From Gemmatimonadota bacterium (GTDB taxonomy: Bacteria > Gemmatimonadota > Gemmatimonadetes > Gemmatimonadales > GWC2-71-9), in NCBI GenBank assembly GCA_016874005.1, contig VGVQ01000001.1:186001-250000 (forward strand): a stretch of DNA of 64,000 nt. The letters run 5' to 3'. The notes beneath the pieces were generated by a model. The model was given only the letters and a program-made list of their open reading frames with translations. It did not search any database and was not told the origin of the DNA. Below, in pieces: positions 25,314 to 33,710 of this stretch (the first letter of the stretch is position 1; the number at the start of each line of letters is the position of its first letter). The position numbers and the translations under genes are program-made.

Positions 25314-28025
25314 ATGGCTCGCGACCGCGAGTGGGGCCGCTACTGGGGCTACCTGACGGCCCGGTTCCGCGGCGACGTCGATGAGGAATTGGATTTCCAT
25401 CTCGAGATGCGGACCCGTGAGCTGATTCGGCTCGGCCTCCCGGCGGACGAGGCCCGCCGGGAGGCGATGACTCGGTTCGGGGATCGGGACCGGATTCGCA
25501 CCACGCTCCAACGAATCGAGCAAAGGAGGGGGCGGCAGATGACCTTCCGCTATTGGGTTACCGAGGTCTGGGCGGACCTCCGCTACGGGCTGCGGGCGCT
25601 TCTCAAACGCCCTGGGTACGCGGTGATGACGGCCGGCTCCCTCGCGTTGGGCGTCGCCGCGGTCACCATCGCGCTCAGCGTGATCGACTCCTTCCTGCTC
25701 CGGCCCCTTCCGGGGCGGTACGGCGATCGGCTGATGGTGATCGGGGTGTCCAACAAATCCATGGGCGTCATCGTCACGCCAACGCTCGGCATCCCGACCG
25801 TCCGGGACCTGGCGGCTCGGACCGATCTGTTCGATGAAGTGGCCGGCGTGAGTATCACGGCGCTCGCGTTGAAGGAGCGCCAAACCGACCGTCCCGAGCG
25901 GGTGATGATGCAATCGGTGACCGGCGGCTACTTCTCGACCCTCGGTCTCGCCGCCGGTCGGGGGCGGCTATTGGGCCCCGAGGACGATCGGGAGCGCCGC
26001 CAGGTAGTGGTGCTGAGCTATCGGACCTGGCAATCCCGCTTTCAGGGCGATCCCGGCGTGATCGGACGGACCGTGCACCTCAACACCGTCCCATTCGAGG
26101 TCATCGGCGTGGCGCCCGAGGGGTTTCGGGGCACCGAGTACCTTTTCCAGGTCGAGGGCTTCATCCCGGCCGGCGCGTTAGGCGCGGTCGACCCCACCGC
26201 CCTCGGCATCGAGGATCGCCGGGGCGAGAGGCGGTTCAGCGTGGTCGCCCGCCCCCGCCTCGACCAGTCGGCCCGATCGATTCAGGCCGCCCTGGACGCG
26301 ATGGCCACCCAGTTGGTCGGGAGTTTCCCCGAACTGGGCGCCGAGTTTCGGATGCTGGCGTTTCGGGAGACCCGGGCCCGCCCCGTCATGACGACGACCA
26401 ACGGGTCGGTGGTGGTCGCGGTCGTCTTCGGCTTGCTGGCGCTCTCGGTCCTCCTGGCCGCCGCGATCAACTCGACCAACCTGATCCTCGCTCGGGCCAG
26501 CACCCGCCAGACCGAGCTGGCGGTGCGCCAGGCGCTGGGGGCGTCGCGGGGCCGGCTGGTCATCCAAATGGTGACCGAGACCCTGCTCCTCGCCGGGGGC
26601 GCCCTCGCCGGCGGCTGGGCGATGGCGAGGTTCGGCTTGAGCGTCGTGGAGTCGATTCCGCTCAGCTTCGGGGGGATGCGATTGACGTGGGGCCTGACCC
26701 TCGACGCCCGGGTCTTCGCGATGGCGGCGGCCGTGGCCCTGATGACCGGACTGGTCGCGGGGATGGGTCCGGCCGTCGCCGCCTCCCGATTCGCCCTCGC
26801 CAGCCGGCTCCGCGAAGGAGGACGAAGCGGAGTCGGCCGGCGGGGCCGGCGGATGCGAAGCGCCCTGGTGGTCGCCCAAGTCGCGGCGTCGATGATCGTG
26901 TTGGTGGCCGCCGGGCTCTTCGTCCGGAGCGCCAAGCAAGGCGAGCGGGTCGACATCGGCGCCCGAACGGAGCGTCTGCTCTCGATGGAGTTCGACGCAT
27001 CGCTGGCGCAGTACGACTCGGCCGCGACCCGAGCAGCCCAGGCCCGGATCGAGACCGCGGTCCTCGCCGTGCCGGGGGTGCGTTCACTGGCCTGGTCGAC
27101 CGCCGTCCCGATCAAGAAGGGGGCCGGCGCGATGGTCGAAGTGGAGACCGAGGCCGTCCGGCAAGAGCGCGGCGCGGCCGGCCTGACCATGTTCGGCGCG
27201 GCGGTCGGGCCAGGTTACTTCGAAACCCTCGGAACACCGATACTGGAGGGGCGGGAGCTGCTTGCCTCCGACGACTCAGCCGGGCGGAGAGTGGCGGTCG
27301 TCAATCGAAGAGCGGCCGAGACCCTCTGGCCCGGACAATCGGCGCTCGGAAAGGTGGTCCGGTTCGTCGGCGGCGCCCCGCCCGCCGAGGTCGTCGGTGT
27401 GGTGGACAACGGGAAGTACTTCATCATCGGCGAGGCCACCAGGCCGTTCGTCTATTTCCCCCTGGCGCAGCGGTATGCCCCGAACTTCTACCTCACTCTG
27501 GCAACGGACGGCCCACCCTCCGGCCTGGCCGAGGCGGTCCAGACGGCGATCGGCGCCGCGGATCGCGATTTGATGCCGTTCGATGTCAAGCCCTTGGCGG
27601 AGACCGTGACCACGAGCCCTAACGGATTGCTGACCCTGCGAATCGTGGCCGGATTCGGCACCGCTCTCGGACTCCTCGCCATCGTGCTCACCCTGGTCGG
27701 GCTCTACGGCGTCGTCTCCTATTCGGTGACCCAGCGCACCGGCGAAATCGGCCTCCGGATGGCGTTGGGCGCGAGCCGCGAGGCCGTAATCCGATCGATC
27801 CTCGCCGACGGCGGCCGCCTGGCACTGATCGGGATCGCCGTCGGGATGGTCGGCGCGGTGGCGGTGCTCCGCGCGGTGAGCGGCCTGCTGGTCGGAGCCC
27901 GAGGGGCGGACTGGATGGTGGTGATCGCTACCGCCCTCGGGCTCGGGTTGGCGGCGTTAGGTTCGGCCTATATCCCGGCTCGGCGGGCCGCTCGGATCGA
28001 GCCGGTCCGCGCCATCGGACAGTGA
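25314..28025 (+). CDS. ADOP-type duplicated FtsX/MacB permease without its own ATPase
   Basis: 903 residues. A soluble prefix domain (about 1-70, with DVDEELDFHLEMRTREL and EAMTRFGDRDR) is followed by a first membrane helix near 105, a MacB periplasmic core domain, a first FtsX three-helix block around 370-480 (with ASTRQTELAVRQALGASR), a second membrane helix and periplasmic domain, and a last FtsX block near 790-900 (TQRTGEIGLRMALGASRE). This is the architecture of the acidobacterial duplicated orphan permeases. No ATP-binding gene is adjacent. The substrate is unknown, and lipid, peptide or drug export by a mechanotransmission mechanism is typical of MacB relatives. Confidence 0.9.
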   Translation: MARDREWGRYWGYLTARFRGDVDEELDFHLEMRTRELIRLGLPADEARREAMTRFGDRDRIRTTLQRIEQRRGRQMTFRYWVTEVWADLRYGLRALLKRPGYAVMTAGSLALGVAAVTIALSVIDSFLLRPLPGRYGDRLMVIGVSNKSMGVIVTPTLGIPTVRDLAARTDLFDEVAGVSITALALKERQTDRPERVMMQSVTGGYFSTLGLAAGRGRLLGPEDDRERRQVVVLSYRTWQSRFQGDPGVIGRTVHLNTVPFEVIGVAPEGFRGTEYLFQVEGFIPAGALGAVDPTALGIEDRRGERRFSVVARPRLDQSARSIQAALDAMATQLVGSFPELGAEFRMLAFRETRARPVMTTTNGSVVVAVVFGLLALSVLLAAAINSTNLILARASTRQTELAVRQALGASRGRLVIQMVTETLLLAGGALAGGWAMARFGLSVVESIPLSFGGMRLTWGLTLDARVFAMAAAVALMTGLVAGMGPAVAASRFALASRLREGGRSGVGRRGRRMRSALVVAQVAASMIVLVAAGLFVRSAKQGERVDIGARTERLLSMEFDASLAQYDSAATRAAQARIETAVLAVPGVRSLAWSTAVPIKKGAGAMVEVETEAVRQERGAAGLTMFGAAVGPGYFETLGTPILEGRELLASDDSAGRRVAVVNRRAAETLWPGQSALGKVVRFVGGAPPAEVVGVVDNGKYFIIGEATRPFVYFPLAQRYAPNFYLTLATDGPPSGLAEAVQTAIGAADRDLMPFDVKPLAETVTTSPNGLLTLRIVAGFGTALGLLAIVLTLVGLYGVVSYSVTQRTGEIGLRMALGASREAVIRSILADGGRLALIGIAVGMVGAVAVLRAVSGLLVGARGADWMVVIATALGLGLAALGSAYIPARRAARIEPVRAIGQ

Positions 28026-28053
28026 CCCGGATCGGGCCGGCCGGCGGCCCGCG

Positions 28054-28413
28054 TCACTCCGCCACGATGATCTGAAACCCGCCGTAGGCCATCCGGCGCG
28101 GATCGAACGGCATCGCGGCCCGGTTGGCGGGCGGTCGCATTCGGGCGTCCTTCATCACCCGGGCGTTGACCCGATCGCGGTGGGCCCGCGACTTGAACAC
28201 GATCCAAGCGAACATGGCGGTCTCGCCCGGCTTGAGCCGAAGCAGCCGTTGGAACGAGGTGACACCTTTGACCTCGAGATCCTCGCCGACGCACTCCCGA
28301 TACTCGAGCGCCCCATGGTCGAGCCAGACCCTTCGGCCAAGGCGGGCCATCTTCCGGTAGAGATCGAGCTTCCGTTTTGGAACGGGGATCACGAATCCAT
28401 CGACATAGCGCAT
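28054..28413 (-). CDS. DUF1428 family protein (YbaA-like)
   Basis: 119 residues beginning MRYVDGFVIPVPKRKLDLYR, characteristic of DUF1428, a dimeric alpha-beta-barrel fold of unknown function. Further signs are a central WLDHGALEYREC, SFQRL and FAWIVFKSRAHRDRVN. GGAGGAG lies six bases before ATG 28413. It converges on the ADOP permease gene, and the two stops are separated by about 28 bases that contain a GC-rich self-complementary stretch without a T-run. Cytoplasmic, no catalytic residues recognised. Confidence 0.85.
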   Translation of the reverse strand: MRYVDGFVIPVPKRKLDLYRKMARLGRRVWLDHGALEYRECVGEDLEVKGVTSFQRLLRLKPGETAMFAWIVFKSRAHRDRVNARVMKDARMRPPANRAAMPFDPRRMAYGGFQIIVAE

Positions 28414-28624
28414 CGGCTCCTCCCAATGTGGTTGTGGTTCGAGGGGCAAGTGAGCCGGCGCCCATCGCGCGCCGGACCGACCCATGCCCCGGCGACGCCT
28501 ATCGAGGCGTGGTCTGCCAGCTGAAGGTCCTGGCCAGGATCCGCGGCTGCCCACCGCCGCGATGCGTGCGTGCGAGCGGTAACCCTTCGTCCACCAAGGT
28601 CACCAGCAACGGCGAGTCGGCTGA

Positions 28625-28969
28625 TCATCGCGTCGTGGCGGCGGGGCGCTCGAACCCGTAGCCGCGAACCACGGTGGCGACCTTGAGCTCATACCGTTGA
28701 TACCAGCGATCCTTGCCGGCATGTTGCGCCATCCGATGCTCGGCGACCGCTTTCCAGGCCCCGACCGCCGCCTCGCTCTCCCAATACGACACGGTGATCC
28801 CGAAGCCATCCGGACCGCGAGCCGACTCGACGCCGAGAAATCCGGGTTGCTCCCGGGCCAACTCGACCATCCGGTCGGCGGTGGCGCCATAACCGTCGTC
28901 TCCGGGTGTTCGCTGGCTCGCGAAGATTACCGCGAGATACGGCGGGGCCGGCGGGGTGGCGAACGACAT
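28625..28969 (-). CDS. Antibiotic-biosynthesis-monooxygenase (ABM) domain protein
   Basis: 114 residues forming one ferredoxin-like ABM domain: the first strand YLAVIFASQR, helix YGATADRMVELAREQPGFLGVES and the strand FGITVSYWESEAAVGAWK are standard. Family members bind haem or act as cofactor-free oxygenases, but many are of unknown function. GGAGAGG lies upstream of ATG 28969. The 211-base gap to the DUF1428 gene downstream holds no gene I can support. Confidence 0.8.
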   Translation of the reverse strand: MSFATPPAPPYLAVIFASQRTPGDDGYGATADRMVELAREQPGFLGVESARGPDGFGITVSYWESEAAVGAWKAVAEHRMAQHAGKDRWYQRYELKVATVVRGYGFERPAATTR

Positions 28970-29081
28970 CGGGACCTCTCCGTGGACGGGAAATCAAGAT
29001 AGCCGGTACGATCCCCCGACCGTGGCCGGGTTGCGAGTCCGGCCCCAACGCGCGACGCAGCTGACTGCGCCTCGGGCCGCT

Positions 29082-29291
29082 GAGACGATCTTGCTGAAAC
29101 GGCTCGTCGGCCTTGCCGGCGATACCCATCGCGATGCGCTAGGGGAAGCTCCGGCGGAATGGGTCGCCGCTTCCGGAGCTCCCTCCACGATCATGCATCG
29201 CGAGGTCCACCGGCGGGGGCCACTGGTGGTGCCACCCGACTCGTTGTTTGCGATGGGTGACAACTGGTGCGTCGGCACGGCCGGACCATGA
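29082..29291 (+). pseudogene. Remnant of a type I signal peptidase (lepB-like) gene
   Basis: An open frame contains two conserved blocks of signal peptidase I at roughly the right spacing: LLKRLVGLAGDT (29094 on; the Lys-Arg-Val-Val-Gly-x-x-Gly-Asp block carrying the general-base Lys) and VPPDSLFAMGDNW (to 29267; the VPxGxxFxMGDN block). The N-terminal part with the nucleophile Ser and membrane helices is missing, and after GDN the NRDNSxDSR sequence is lost and a stop follows. No start codon with a ribosome site is seen. I read it as a decayed fragment. The rest of the 28970-29350 gap shows nothing else. Confidence 0.6.
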
Positions 29292-29350
29292 TCTTCGCAG
29301 GGTGGTGACCTCGGATCGCATTCGCCCAGTCGAGGACCGGGGCGCGACCC

Positions 29351-30277
29351 TCATTGCGAGGTCGTTCGTCGGGCCGCCATGCCCGCGGCCGCAACCCTGG
29401 AAACGACGATCCCGAACAACAGATAGCTCGCCAGCGACTCCAGCATCTTGAACAACCGGGCAGCCGCGCCCACCGGCGCGAAGATCCCCGAGTCGCGACC
29501 CGAGAACGCGATCGCGGTTTCGTAGAACAGGTCGCCGATCCGCGGTTGAATGCTTCCCGCGGCGTTGGCGAGTTTGGCCGTGACATCGGCCAACGCCATG
29601 CGATGCTCGGCCGCGGTCGCCTCGATCGCTCTGCCCAAGGCGGCTCGGGTCACCCGTTTATCGGCCGCGATCGGCGCCGTCACCGGGATCGATTGCCAGT
29701 CGGCGCCCACCCCTCGCGTCAGGTCGAGCCGCCAGGTGCACTCCCGGTCCACTACCAGCTCCTCGCACGACGCCCGGAGCGCGATCCGTTCGCCGCCGAG
29801 CAGCGGCGTCACGGAGTCGGTCGACCAGACCTCCGGGCCGCCCGCGACCAGGACGGCCGCCCGGTCGTAGTCGGCCACCACCCGGCCGATCCTGACCGAA
29901 TCGCGGAGCCAGTGGACCCGGTACCGCGGCGCCGCGGCACGGGCGTAATCGACGTCCACATGAAACGCGCTCGGCGCGAAGCTCAAGACCAGGTATTGGA
30001 GCGCGGCGAAAGCGGTGCCGAAGAGCGCCCAGCTCGCGGTGACCAGCACCAGCTCCGCCAGGAACCACTCCTCGTTGAGGTGCCGCCACCAAGTGCGCAA
30101 GGTACGGGTGCCGGCCCAGCCGCCGACCACCAAAAGCACCGGGCCGAGCAGGGTGGCGCCGCGATCGACCGCGACCATGAGCCCGGCCGCCGCGGCGAGT
30201 GCCACCAACGACAACCACATCGCTCGGGAGAGGGCGGCTCGGGGCGAATGGGGTTCGCCCGTGAAAGCGGACGGCAT
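29351..30277 (-). CDS. Membrane protein with a possible pore-loop (ion-channel-like) C-terminus
   Basis: About 308 residues, family not firmly recognised. Two hydrophobic helices near residues 20-60, a third near 75-105 (WALFGTAFAALQYLVLSF), a soluble domain of about 140 residues, then a C-terminal region shaped like the pore helix, filter and inner helix of two-helix channels: GDLFYETAIAFSGRDSGIF, then PVGAAARLFKMLE and a last hydrophobic helix SLASYLLFGIVVSRV. Where potassium channels have T-x-G-Y-G-D this has SGRDSG, so potassium selectivity is not expected. ATG 30277 follows GGGGGTG; GTG 30283 is the alternative. It is divergent from a PycTM-like gene 135 bases away. Confidence 0.55.
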   Translation of the reverse strand: MPSAFTGEPHSPRAALSRAMWLSLVALAAAAGLMVAVDRGATLLGPVLLVVGGWAGTRTLRTWWRHLNEEWFLAELVLVTASWALFGTAFAALQYLVLSFAPSAFHVDVDYARAAAPRYRVHWLRDSVRIGRVVADYDRAAVLVAGGPEVWSTDSVTPLLGGERIALRASCEELVVDRECTWRLDLTRGVGADWQSIPVTAPIAADKRVTRAALGRAIEATAAEHRMALADVTAKLANAAGSIQPRIGDLFYETAIAFSGRDSGIFAPVGAAARLFKMLESLASYLLFGIVVSRVAAAGMAARRTTSQ

Positions 30278-30412
30278 GCGCACCCCCGGGAATTAGCCCG
30301 CGTCCGCTGAGGCGAGCCCGAAGCCCGAATGAACGCTTCTTCACCTCGCCTTGTGGCGGCACTCACGGCACCGGGCGCTTCTTTCTCGACGGGTTCCTGG
30401 TCGGAGGCGGTC

Positions 30413-31120
30413 ATGTCCAACGAGTCGCTCCTCGAGGCCCAAGTCCACCACGGCGAGCGCGGGCCTGTCGCCGGGCCAGGCGACGATGAGAAGGGCGCCC
30501 GGAAGCGGCGCAAGGTCCTCGCCAAGTTGGCGCGGGACGCCGAACGGCAGCCGAAGAGCCTCGAGCGCTATCGGATCCTCAAGGATTCGGTCGACGAGGG
30601 TAGACGAGTGGTCGAGTTGGTCGATCACAAGGCCCGGTACGCGTTGGTGGTGATTGGGGTCCTCAACGCCGGGGTCTTCTTTCTGCTCGCCCGGGGCCAT
30701 TTCATGGCCGAGCTGCCCGCCGCCGCCAGGCCGTGGCTGATCGGTTTCCTGATCATGTACGCGGCTCTGACGTTTCTCTTCGTGTTCCACGCGATCAACT
30801 CGTTACGGCCGCGGCTCCTTCGAAATACCGGGTTCCTGGGGCGGGAAGGAGTGGCGGGCCAACCGGGACCCGGCGGACCGCTGGGCTTGCTGTACTGGGA
30901 GTCGATCGCGGGGCGGAGTGTCGAGGAGTATCGGCGGGCTTGGTCGGCGGTCACGATGGAGCAAATCGCCGACGAAGCGGCGGTGATCAGCCACCATCTC
31001 TCGCTCTTGATCGCCGCGAAGTACCGGGCCCTGGGGCGGCTCTACGCCGGGTTGACGGCGTTGGTGATCCTGGCGGCGCTCCAGCTGGTGGTCTACGCGG
31101 GATTCATGCTCGCACGTTAG
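30413..31120 (+). CDS. PycTM-like (Pycsar effector, DUF5706-type) membrane protein
   Basis: 235 residues. The pattern matches the Pycsar effector domain: a helix RYRILKDSVDEGRRVVELVDHKARY leading into membrane helix 1 (about residues 75-95), a second helix LIGFLIMYAALTFLFVFHAI ending SLRPRL, then a cytoplasmic segment with LLYWESIAGRSVEEY, the long helix through HHLSLLIAAKYRALGRLY, and a final membrane helix. Known PycTM effectors oligomerise and damage the inner membrane when cyclic UMP or CMP is made by the PycC cyclase. No cyclase gene is found here. ATG 30413 follows GGAGG. It stops at CGT-TAG, overlapping the convergent nitroreductase stop by four bases. Confidence 0.65.
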   Translation: MSNESLLEAQVHHGERGPVAGPGDDEKGARKRRKVLAKLARDAERQPKSLERYRILKDSVDEGRRVVELVDHKARYALVVIGVLNAGVFFLLARGHFMAELPAAARPWLIGFLIMYAALTFLFVFHAINSLRPRLLRNTGFLGREGVAGQPGPGGPLGLLYWESIAGRSVEEYRRAWSAVTMEQIADEAAVISHHLSLLIAAKYRALGRLYAGLTALVILAALQLVVYAGFMLAR

Positions 31121-31677
31121 GCAAGCCACCGGGTCACTTCGTCGACGCTCCTTCGCGGCTTGGCGTCGGGGGTGCTGGCGGGGTGGCCCACCTGGACGAT
31201 CCCCACGATCCGCTCCCCATCGGGTACCTCGAGCGCCGCGCGGGCGTGTGGATCGTCCATGATCGCCCCGGTCCTGAGCCGGGTGCCGAGCCCGAGGGCC
31301 ACGGCGGCGAGCATCAGATTCTGGACCCCCATCAGCGCGGTGGCGTAGTCCTCTTCGCGAATCTCCGGGTTGGGATCGAGCACCACGCTCACGGCGATCG
31401 CCGCCGGCACCGCCACCTCGGCGGCGCTCGTCTTGTCGATGACCGCTCGGGCGGCCGCCGGGTCTGCCAGCTTCTTGGCCTTGCGGGCGCCGAGGGCGGC
31501 ACCGTAGCCGTGCCGAGCGGCCGGGCCGAGAACCCGGAAACGGACCGGCTGGGTCATACGATGGTTAGGGGCCTGCAGCGCGGCCTCGAGCAGCTGGCGG
31601 AGAGCCTCTGGGGGCACCGCGCGGTCGAGAAACTGACCGATCGAGCGACGGGTCGCGATGGCGTGCAGGATGTCCAT
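31117..31677 (-). CDS. Nitroreductase-family FMN oxidoreductase
   Basis: 186 residues. The N-terminus MDILHAIATRRSIGQF is the FMN-binding R-R-S motif of the family; further signs are LLEAALQAPNHRMTQP, MGVQNLMLAAVALGLGT and the late GIVQVGHP. It resembles the short YdjA-like subgroup. It reduces quinones, nitro compounds or similar with NAD(P)H; the substrate is unknown. Its TAA stop lies inside the TAG stop region of the PycTM-like gene, so the two genes converge with a four-base overlap. Confidence 0.88.
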   Translation of the reverse strand: MDILHAIATRRSIGQFLDRAVPPEALRQLLEAALQAPNHRMTQPVRFRVLGPAARHGYGAALGARKAKKLADPAAARAVIDKTSAAEVAVPAAIAVSVVLDPNPEIREEDYATALMGVQNLMLAAVALGLGTRLRTGAIMDDPHARAALEVPDGERIVGIVQVGHPASTPDAKPRRSVDEVTRWLA

Positions 31678-31745
31678 TGGAGACGGCTTCCAGGTGTGGG
31701 GTGGTCAGGGATCGCCATGGCCGCGCGGCGCGCCGAATGCTTGGT

Positions 31746-32168
31746 TCAAAATCGGACCGCCAGCGATACCTGCAGTCCCCGGTCGCCGACCGGGGTGATC
31801 CGGATCCGCTCGACCGGTGTCTCGGGAACGGCCCTCTTGACGAGCCCACCCACCAGGGCGCCCAGCCCCGCGCCGGCCACCCCGCCCAGGGCGGTGAGAC
31901 CGAGGCATTCGCCGCCACTCATCGCGTCCTGGTTGGCCGATCGGTTGCACGGCGCGGTCGAGCCCCCTGAGTGGAGGACGAGGTATGTCACGACGGCCCC
32001 GGCACCGAACCCGATCGCGGCCCCGAGGAGCCAGTGAGAACGGCGGCCAGTGGCGCTGACGACGGCCGCCGGCTGGTCGGCCGGGCCAGGGAGCGGGGTG
32101 GCGGCGAGCGCGGCGACGGGGCGCTCGGCGGCGACCAGCGAGGTCAGGGCGACCAGGGACTGGAGCAT
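31746..32168 (-). CDS. Small membrane protein with glycine-zipper segments, unknown function
   Basis: 140 residues. The first 20 residues could be a signal peptide. A hydrophobic Gly/Ala-rich helix (HWLLGAAIGFGAGAVVTYLVL) and a second one (GGVAGAGLGALVGGLVK) show glycine-zipper spacing, with a Cys on each side of a short polar loop (PCNRSANQ and GECLG) that might form a disulfide. The end, VGDRGLQVSLAVRF, ends in Phe after alternating residues. I do not recognise the family. It is divergent from the efflux operon, and the 228-base gap contains that operon's promoter. Confidence 0.6.
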   Translation of the reverse strand: MLQSLVALTSLVAAERPVAALAATPLPGPADQPAAVVSATGRRSHWLLGAAIGFGAGAVVTYLVLHSGGSTAPCNRSANQDAMSGGECLGLTALGGVAGAGLGALVGGLVKRAVPETPVERIRITPVGDRGLQVSLAVRF

Positions 32169-32361
32169 CGGCGCATTCCTTTCGAGGAAGAACTGCGTGC
32201 CCGGGCGACTCGCGAGGATCGGCTGGAAGATAGTGGAGATGTCGACGTCGAGATCGCGCCGGATCAGCCCTTGGGGTTACCAGCGGCGAACCAGTGTGGC
32301 TGCTCGGTGCATCCTTTTTCGCTTCGGGCGCATCCTAGCTGACACGTTGCCCCACGCGAAC

Positions 32362-32390
32362 TTACGGCCGTGGACCCCAACCACTAGAAT
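32362..32390 (+). promoter_or_regulatory. Predicted promoter of the efflux operon, giving a leaderless transcript
   Basis: TTACGG at 32362-32367 and TAGAAT at 32385-32390 are 17 bases apart. The -10 ends six bases before ATG 32397, so RNA synthesis would begin at about the A of the start codon and the mRNA would have no leader. A GAGG before the ATG could serve transcripts starting further upstream. Confidence 0.5.
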
Positions 32391-32396
32391 GAGGTC

Positions 32397-33710
32397 ATGC
32401 TCTCGACACGGCGGATCGCGGCGGTCGGTATCGGTTTGGGAATCGGACTGGCGCCGGCACCGGTCACCGCCCAACCCCATTCCATCACCCTGGCGGAGGC
32501 ACTCCGGCGGGCGGAAACCGTCGACCCCCAGGTCACCCAGGCCCGCGGCACGGTCCGGAACACCGGCGCGGCCGTCCGCACGGCCTATGGCGGCTTCCTC
32601 CCGTCCTTGTCCACTGGCGCCAACTTCTCCAACAGCTTCTCCGAGGGCGAATCACGGCTCGATCCCGCCACCGGCGAGATCATCAGCGGCAATGCCAGCA
32701 GCACCGGCCTCAACTTCAGCGCCACCACCTCCTACGACCTCTTCACCGGGTTTCGCCGCGGCAAGGACCTGACGGCCGCAAAAGCCCAGCGCACCGCGGC
32801 CGACGCGGCCTACGACTACGAGCTGGCCCAGAACCGGCTCCGCACCACCCGGACGTTCGTCGACGCGCTCCAGTCGGCCGCCCTGGTTTCGGTCCGCCGC
32901 GAGAGCATCCGGCGAGCCGAGGAGCAGTTCAGAATCGCGGCCGCCAAACTCGCCACCCGGGCCGTCTCGATCGCCGACTCGCTCCAGGCGGCCGTCAACG
33001 TGTCCCAGGCGCGGCTCCAACTGATCGCCGACGAGCGCCAACTGGCCACCGCGGAGGCCTCGTTGGCGCGGGCCATCGGCGGGACCGGCCGGGTCGCCGC
33101 GGCCGATGACAGTCTGATCGGACGGATCGTGACGGTCGCGGACACCGGCGCCCTGATCGTCGAGGCCGCCAACCGCGCTCCCGAGGTGCTTCGGGTCGAG
33201 GCGGCGGAACGCTCGGCCCGCGCCTCGCTCGGCGCCACCAAGGCCCAGTACTTCCCGGCCCTCAATCTCCAGGCCTCGACCCAGTTCGCCGGGAGCCGCG
33301 GCAACGACTATCAGCTCTTCAACACCAGGAGCGTCGGGCTCGGGCTGAGCTGGCAGCTCTTCAATCGGTTCCAGCGGGAACAGCAGGTGGCCCGGGGCCG
33401 GTCGGATCTCGAAACCGCGGAAAGCCAGACCGCCGACACTCGCCGGCGACTCGCGGCCGAGATGTTAGGCAGGATCGCGAGCCTCAAGGCGGCGGAAAAC
33501 CGGATTCGGATCGCCCGGGCCAACGTGGAAACCCTCCGGATGCTGGTCCGGGTCCACCTGGAGCGGTATCGGATCGGGTCGCTCGAGAACGACGTCTTGA
33601 GTCGGGCCCAGGAACAACTCAACAACGCCGAGTCCGACGCGGTACGGGCACGGTTCGACTACGTGCTGGCGAAAGCCGAGATCGAGGCGCTGATCGGGAG
33701 GCCGCTGTGA
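32397..33710 (+). CDS. TolC-family outer-membrane efflux channel
   Basis: 437 residues. Signal peptide ending near PVTAQ, then two copies of the long alpha-barrel repeat typical of the OEP family: ITLAEALRRAETVDPQV at the start, strand regions such as LPSLSTGANFSNSF, and the second half from about residue 270 with YFPALNLQASTQF and LGLSWQLFNRF. It forms the outer-membrane exit duct of a tripartite pump. First gene of the operon with fusion protein and pumps; its TGA overlaps the GTG start of the next gene. Confidence 0.93.
   Translation: MLSTRRIAAVGIGLGIGLAPAPVTAQPHSITLAEALRRAETVDPQVTQARGTVRNTGAAVRTAYGGFLPSLSTGANFSNSFSEGESRLDPATGEIISGNASSTGLNFSATTSYDLFTGFRRGKDLTAAKAQRTAADAAYDYELAQNRLRTTRTFVDALQSAALVSVRRESIRRAEEQFRIAAAKLATRAVSIADSLQAAVNVSQARLQLIADERQLATAEASLARAIGGTGRVAAADDSLIGRIVTVADTGALIVEAANRAPEVLRVEAAERSARASLGATKAQYFPALNLQASTQFAGSRGNDYQLFNTRSVGLGLSWQLFNRFQREQQVARGRSDLETAESQTADTRRRLAAEMLGRIASLKAAENRIRIARANVETLRMLVRVHLERYRIGSLENDVLSRAQEQLNNAESDAVRARFDYVLAKAEIEALIGRPL

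Noticed and set aside
28026-28053. Rho-independent terminator between the ADOP permease and DUF1428 genes
   Set aside because: There is a GC-rich self-complementary stretch, but no run of T follows on either strand.
29351-30277. The neighbour of the PycTM-like gene as a PycC-type nucleotide cyclase
   Set aside because: No class III cyclase metal-binding Asp pair or substrate motif is visible. The protein has membrane helices and a pore-loop-like end instead.
28970-30412. Mobile element around the signal peptidase remnant
   Set aside because: No transposase, integrase, terminal inverted repeat or target duplication was found in the flanks.
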